Source: Paracoccaceae bacterium (lineage in GTDB: Bacteria; Pseudomonadota; Alphaproteobacteria; Rhodobacterales; Rhodobacteraceae). From it: a stretch of DNA of 7,638 nt. Numbering within the stretch: the stretch's first letter is position 1; each line of letters starts with the position of its first letter. The notes under the pieces were generated by a model. It was not told the DNA's origin and ran no database searches. It saw nothing but the letters and a program-made list of their open reading frames with translations. A program made the translations under genes and the position numbers. This document shows positions 7,279-7,638 of this stretch, one piece after another. The DNA lies in assembly GCA_007119835.1 (NCBI GenBank), contig SKOX01000260.1, forward strand, positions 1 to 7,638, read 5' to 3'.

Positions 7279-7638
7279 ATGTCCAGCGTCCGGCGGGTGG
7301 TCGTCGATACCAACGTCTTCGTCGCGGCCGCCTTCAATCGGCGCAGCAGCTCGGCCGAGCTGGTCAGGCTGATCGCCGACGGCGCGCTCGAGCTCGTCTG
7401 GAACGACGCGACGCGGCGCGAGACGGCGAACGTCCTGCGGCGAATCCCGCGCATCGACTGGGGGGATGTCGGGCCGCTGTTCCAGCGCGAGGGGCGGCAT
7501 GGCGACACGCTTCCGATTGAGCTGGCCCCCGTTTCCCTGGACATCCATTTGTCGAAGGACGACCGAGAATGGATGCTTCCGACATGCCCCAGCGAAGAAC
7601 GAACGGACGGATTGCCGTTGATGATGCGCCTGTGGGCA
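7279..7638 (+). CDS. PIN-domain protein (VapC-like nuclease), runs off the window and possibly interrupted
   Basis: The frame is open from the ATG at 7279 to the end of the window (120 codons, no stop). The first 75 or so residues look like a PIN-domain ribonuclease: VVVDTNVFVAAAF with the metal-binding D10 of the DTNVF motif, then LELVWNDATRRETANVLRRIP with the second acidic residue E48, and a PRIDWGDVGPLF helix. These enzymes are usually about 130-140 residues and often act as toxins paired with a small antitoxin, though many are unpaired. After about residue 76 (near 7510) the match fades. A KDDRE (93-97) could stand for the expected DPDDRK motif, but the following residues do not look like the family's C-terminal core, and codon use is less GC-rich there. 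The gene may be cut by a mobile element at about 7518. No antitoxin is evident upstream. Confidence 0.6.
   Translation, partial: MSSVRRVVVDTNVFVAAAFNRRSSSAELVRLIADGALELVWNDATRRETANVLRRIPRIDWGDVGPLFQREGRHGDTLPIELAPVSLDIHLSKDDREWMLPTCPSEERTDGLPLMMRLWA
7518..7638. mobile_element. Possible left end of an IS3-family insertion sequence (tentative)
   Basis: From 7518 the DNA reads TGAGCTGGCCCCCG, then TTTCCCTGGACATCC. This resembles the terminal repeats of IS3/IS2-type elements, which start with TG or TA, carry a CTGrCCCCC core, and have a GGACA block about 20 bases in; the comparison is from memory. The base composition also shifts here, with ATT, GTT, TTG, CAT, ACA and GAA codons that are rare in the upstream genes. 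An ATG at 7569 preceded by AAGGA (7555-7559) opens another frame (MDASDMPQRRTNGRIAVDDA) to the window end, but I do not recognise it as a transposase. The right end, transposase and target duplication, if any, lie outside the window. Chance similarity inside a divergent PIN gene is a real alternative. Confidence 0.33.

Noticed and set aside
6929..7372. A real 147-residue protein in the gap after the HAD gene
   Set aside because: Only its two ends near the start fit FGGY kinase sequence. The middle fits in another frame, and the last third runs out of frame through the PIN gene.
6135..7520. A 461-codon + frame running through the mtlK end, the HAD gene, the relic and the PIN gene
   Set aside because: It covers intact genes in the wrong frame, and its translation shows no conserved blocks. 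Long open frames are common at this G+C content.

Overview
The window is a high-GC stretch (about 70% G+C by eye, strong G/C third-position bias) carrying an almost complete hexitol (sorbitol/mannitol) uptake and oxidation operon. Gene order and protein similarity match the smo/mtl cluster known from Rhodobacter sphaeroides, so the source is probably an alphaproteobacterium of the Rhodobacterales. Every convincing gene is on the + strand. The long open frames on the - strand and in other + frames are compositional shadows of real genes.

Region 1 (1-2991): the 3' part of a periplasmic polyol-binding protein (smoE, 5' end cut by the window), a perfect 10-bp GC hairpin in the 59-bp gap after it, then two inner-membrane permeases (smoF, smoG). 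Region 2 (3001-6909): the transporter ATPase (smoK), an SDR sorbitol dehydrogenase (smoS), a long-chain mannitol 2-dehydrogenase (mtlK) and a HAD phosphatase. These genes are packed with gaps of 4-9 nt or 4-nt ATGA overlaps, consistent with one polycistronic mRNA and translational coupling. SmoEFGK would import hexitols, SmoS would oxidise sorbitol (and probably galactitol), and MtlK would oxidise mannitol (and probably D-arabitol), giving ketoses. No complete sugar kinase is present to phosphorylate those ketoses.

Region 3 (6910-7278, 369 bp): no intact gene. About 200 bp right after the HAD gene encode, in two alternating frames, the N-terminal start of an FGGY-family carbohydrate kinase. 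The rest of the kinase is gone. I read this as the relic of a kinase that was once the next gene of the operon.

Region 4 (7279-7638): the start of a PIN-domain protein. Its family resemblance is good for about 75 residues, then fades at about 7510, where codon use becomes less GC-rich. There the DNA shows a motif like the left end of IS3-family insertion sequences (TGAGCTGGCCCCCG at 7518). The operon's downstream border therefore looks eroded and possibly hit by a mobile element. I found no wholly new system; the main points of interest are the kinase relic, the possible IS junction and the smoE-smoF hairpin.
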